Assembly: GCA_019309685.1 (NCBI GenBank) | Contig: JAFDFT010000126.1 | Coordinates: 1 to 6,772, forward strand | Direction of reading: 5' to 3' | DNA length: 6,772 bases | DNA from: Deltaproteobacteria bacterium | Lineage (GTDB): Bacteria > Desulfobacterota > Desulfobacteria > Desulfobacterales > JAABPS01 | Shown: one piece after another, positions 5,841 through 6,772 of the stretch | How the letters are laid out: each line of letters starts with the position of its first letter | Numbering within the stretch: position 1 is the first letter of the stretch | Notes under the pieces: generated by a model | Told to the model about the DNA's origin: nothing | Databases searched by the model: none | The model's input: only the letters and a program-made list of their open reading frames with translations | Position numbers and translations under genes: made by a program

Positions 5841-6772
5841 ATGACTGAACATGATTATTGGAATATTTTTCCAAGGATGCCTAAAAAAGTAACCATTGGA
5901 GATATAACTATCCGTGACGGATTTCAGCATGAAGAAAAATTTATCTCTACAGAAGCTAAAAAATTTTATCTGGAGGAACTTATTTTCGCCGGCTGCCGCG
6001 ATATTGAAGTGACCAATCTCGGGAACCCTTTTTTAATGCCTCAGTTCAAGGATGCAGAAGCCCTGTTTGAAAACCTCAGAAGCGATCGATTTAAAAACCG
6101 CTGTGAACGAAAAGGTGTTAATTACGGCGATATCTGCCTCACAGCCATTACCATACGGGAAGGCGCCGTAGACCTTGCCATCGAGCTAAAAAAACGGGGT
6201 ATCGGTCCTGATAGGGTGCTGATGATGGTTTCCACGGAGGAACAGCACCATTTTGCCAATTCAGGCACAACGCTACCCGAATATTGGGAAGAAGCACAAA
6301 GATGTATTGAAAAATGTACGGACGCCGGCATAAAAATGTGTGGTACCGTAAGCACAATATGGGGAAGCCCCATTGGCGGTGCCACAGACATGAAAGACGC
6401 GGTTGAATTCACCAAACGATGGTTAGAAATTGGCGCGCATGATATCGAGCATGCGGACCATGATGGGAGCGCCTCAGCACCGGATGTCTATCGTTATTTC
6501 TCAATGATTCTGGAGGAAATACCCGATACCTCCCTGCATATCGCTCACTTTCATGAAACCAAACGTGTGGCATCCGCGTCAGTTCTTGCTTCGCTTCAGG
6601 CAGGCATCACAAAATATGAAGCAACTGTGGGTGGAATGGGAGGACAGCCCTCAAATTTCCTGGATGACTGCCCTACAAGAGGCACAGGAGAATATTATTA
6701 TGAAGATCCAAGATATGTCGGATTGGTCACTCTTGAAGATACCCTCGTTCAAATTGATGAAATGGGAATCGA
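5841..6772 (+). CDS. HMG-CoA lyase-like DRE-TIM enzyme, 3' end outside window
   Basis: This TIM-barrel protein belongs to the HMGL-like/pyruvate carboxyltransferase superfamily, whose members make or break C-C bonds next to a carbonyl using a divalent metal. Visible are 310 residues. Arg25-Asp26 in TIRDGFQ is the barrel-start motif (metal-binding Asp, oxyanion Arg). H236 and H238 in HFHET are the metal-binding His pair. D206 in HADHDG aligns with the catalytic Asp region of HMG-CoA lyase. The loop that in HMG-CoA lyase reads GLGGCP with the catalytic Cys is here GGMGGQP (264-270), so the Cys is Gln269, and a longer insert follows before VTLED. It is therefore probably not HMG-CoA lyase itself; a related lyase, aldolase or synthase acting on a CoA ester is likely. 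AGGAG (5830-5834) precedes the ATG by 6 bases. The dehydrogenase is 38 bases upstream, suggesting a shared pathway. Confidence 0.85.
   Translation, partial: MTEHDYWNIFPRMPKKVTIGDITIRDGFQHEEKFISTEAKKFYLEELIFAGCRDIEVTNLGNPFLMPQFKDAEALFENLRSDRFKNRCERKGVNYGDICLTAITIREGAVDLAIELKKRGIGPDRVLMMVSTEEQHHFANSGTTLPEYWEEAQRCIEKCTDAGIKMCGTVSTIWGSPIGGATDMKDAVEFTKRWLEIGAHDIEHADHDGSASAPDVYRYFSMILEEIPDTSLHIAHFHETKRVASASVLASLQAGITKYEATVGGMGGQPSNFLDDCPTRGTGEYYYEDPRYVGLVTLEDTLVQIDEMGI

Noticed and set aside
6122..6415. Two - strand frames inside the lyase-like gene
   Set aside because: They are antisense to a clearly conserved TIM-barrel coding sequence.

Overview
The window reads as AT-rich chromosomal DNA of an anaerobic bacterium. 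I lean towards a sulfate reducer or related member of the Desulfobacterota. The basis is a rubrerythrin, a fatty-acid or carboxylic-acid type acyl-CoA dehydrogenase next to an HMG-CoA-lyase-like enzyme, a SEC-C protein of the PBPRA1643 type, and wide AT-rich spacers. This is inference; there is no rRNA or other phylogenetic marker here.

Left part (1-2218, + strand). The 3' part of a rubrerythrin gene enters from the left edge. Three stand-alone genes follow, each with its own ribosome binding site and a sizeable spacer: a small single-domain cupin (best start 650), a secreted CARDB-like protein with a signal peptide, and a 95-residue SEC-C zinc-motif protein. A hairpin (1719-1745) lies behind the CARDB gene, and a weaker one (332-350) lies behind rubrerythrin. 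These genes look like independent single-gene units rather than a pathway.

Middle part (2277-4071, - strand). Three genes read leftwards as a likely operon: a 52-residue membrane protein that is easily missed (4071-3913), a LapA/DUF1049 two-helix membrane protein (best start 3837, 91 residues), and a full-length 405-residue CNNM-CBS-CorC/HlyC membrane protein. All three are inner-membrane proteins. A plausible sigma70-type promoter (TTGATT-17-TAAAAT) lies upstream. The operon converges on the SEC-C gene, with 58 bases between stop codons.

Right part (4072-6772, + strand). A 582-base AT-rich divergent spacer carries a perfect-consensus promoter (TTGACA-16-TATAAT). The palindrome GAGCGCTC follows just behind the predicted transcription start, where a TetR-type repressor could bind. 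After a leader of about 190 bases comes an acyl-CoA dehydrogenase with all family signatures and the catalytic Glu at position 366. Then, 38 bases on, comes an HMG-CoA-lyase/DRE-TIM enzyme that runs off the right edge. The two are probably co-transcribed for catabolism of an acyl-CoA thioester. The lyase-like protein lacks the HMG-CoA lyase active-site Cys (GGQP in place of GGCP). The dehydrogenase has its base at the usual C-terminal place rather than the isovaleryl-CoA dehydrogenase place. Ordinary leucine breakdown is therefore not the best reading, and the substrate is open.

No mobile element, CRISPR array, tRNA or rRNA was seen. The points most worth following are the regulated acyl-CoA dehydrogenase/DRE-TIM pair and the small membrane protein leading the LapA-CNNM operon.
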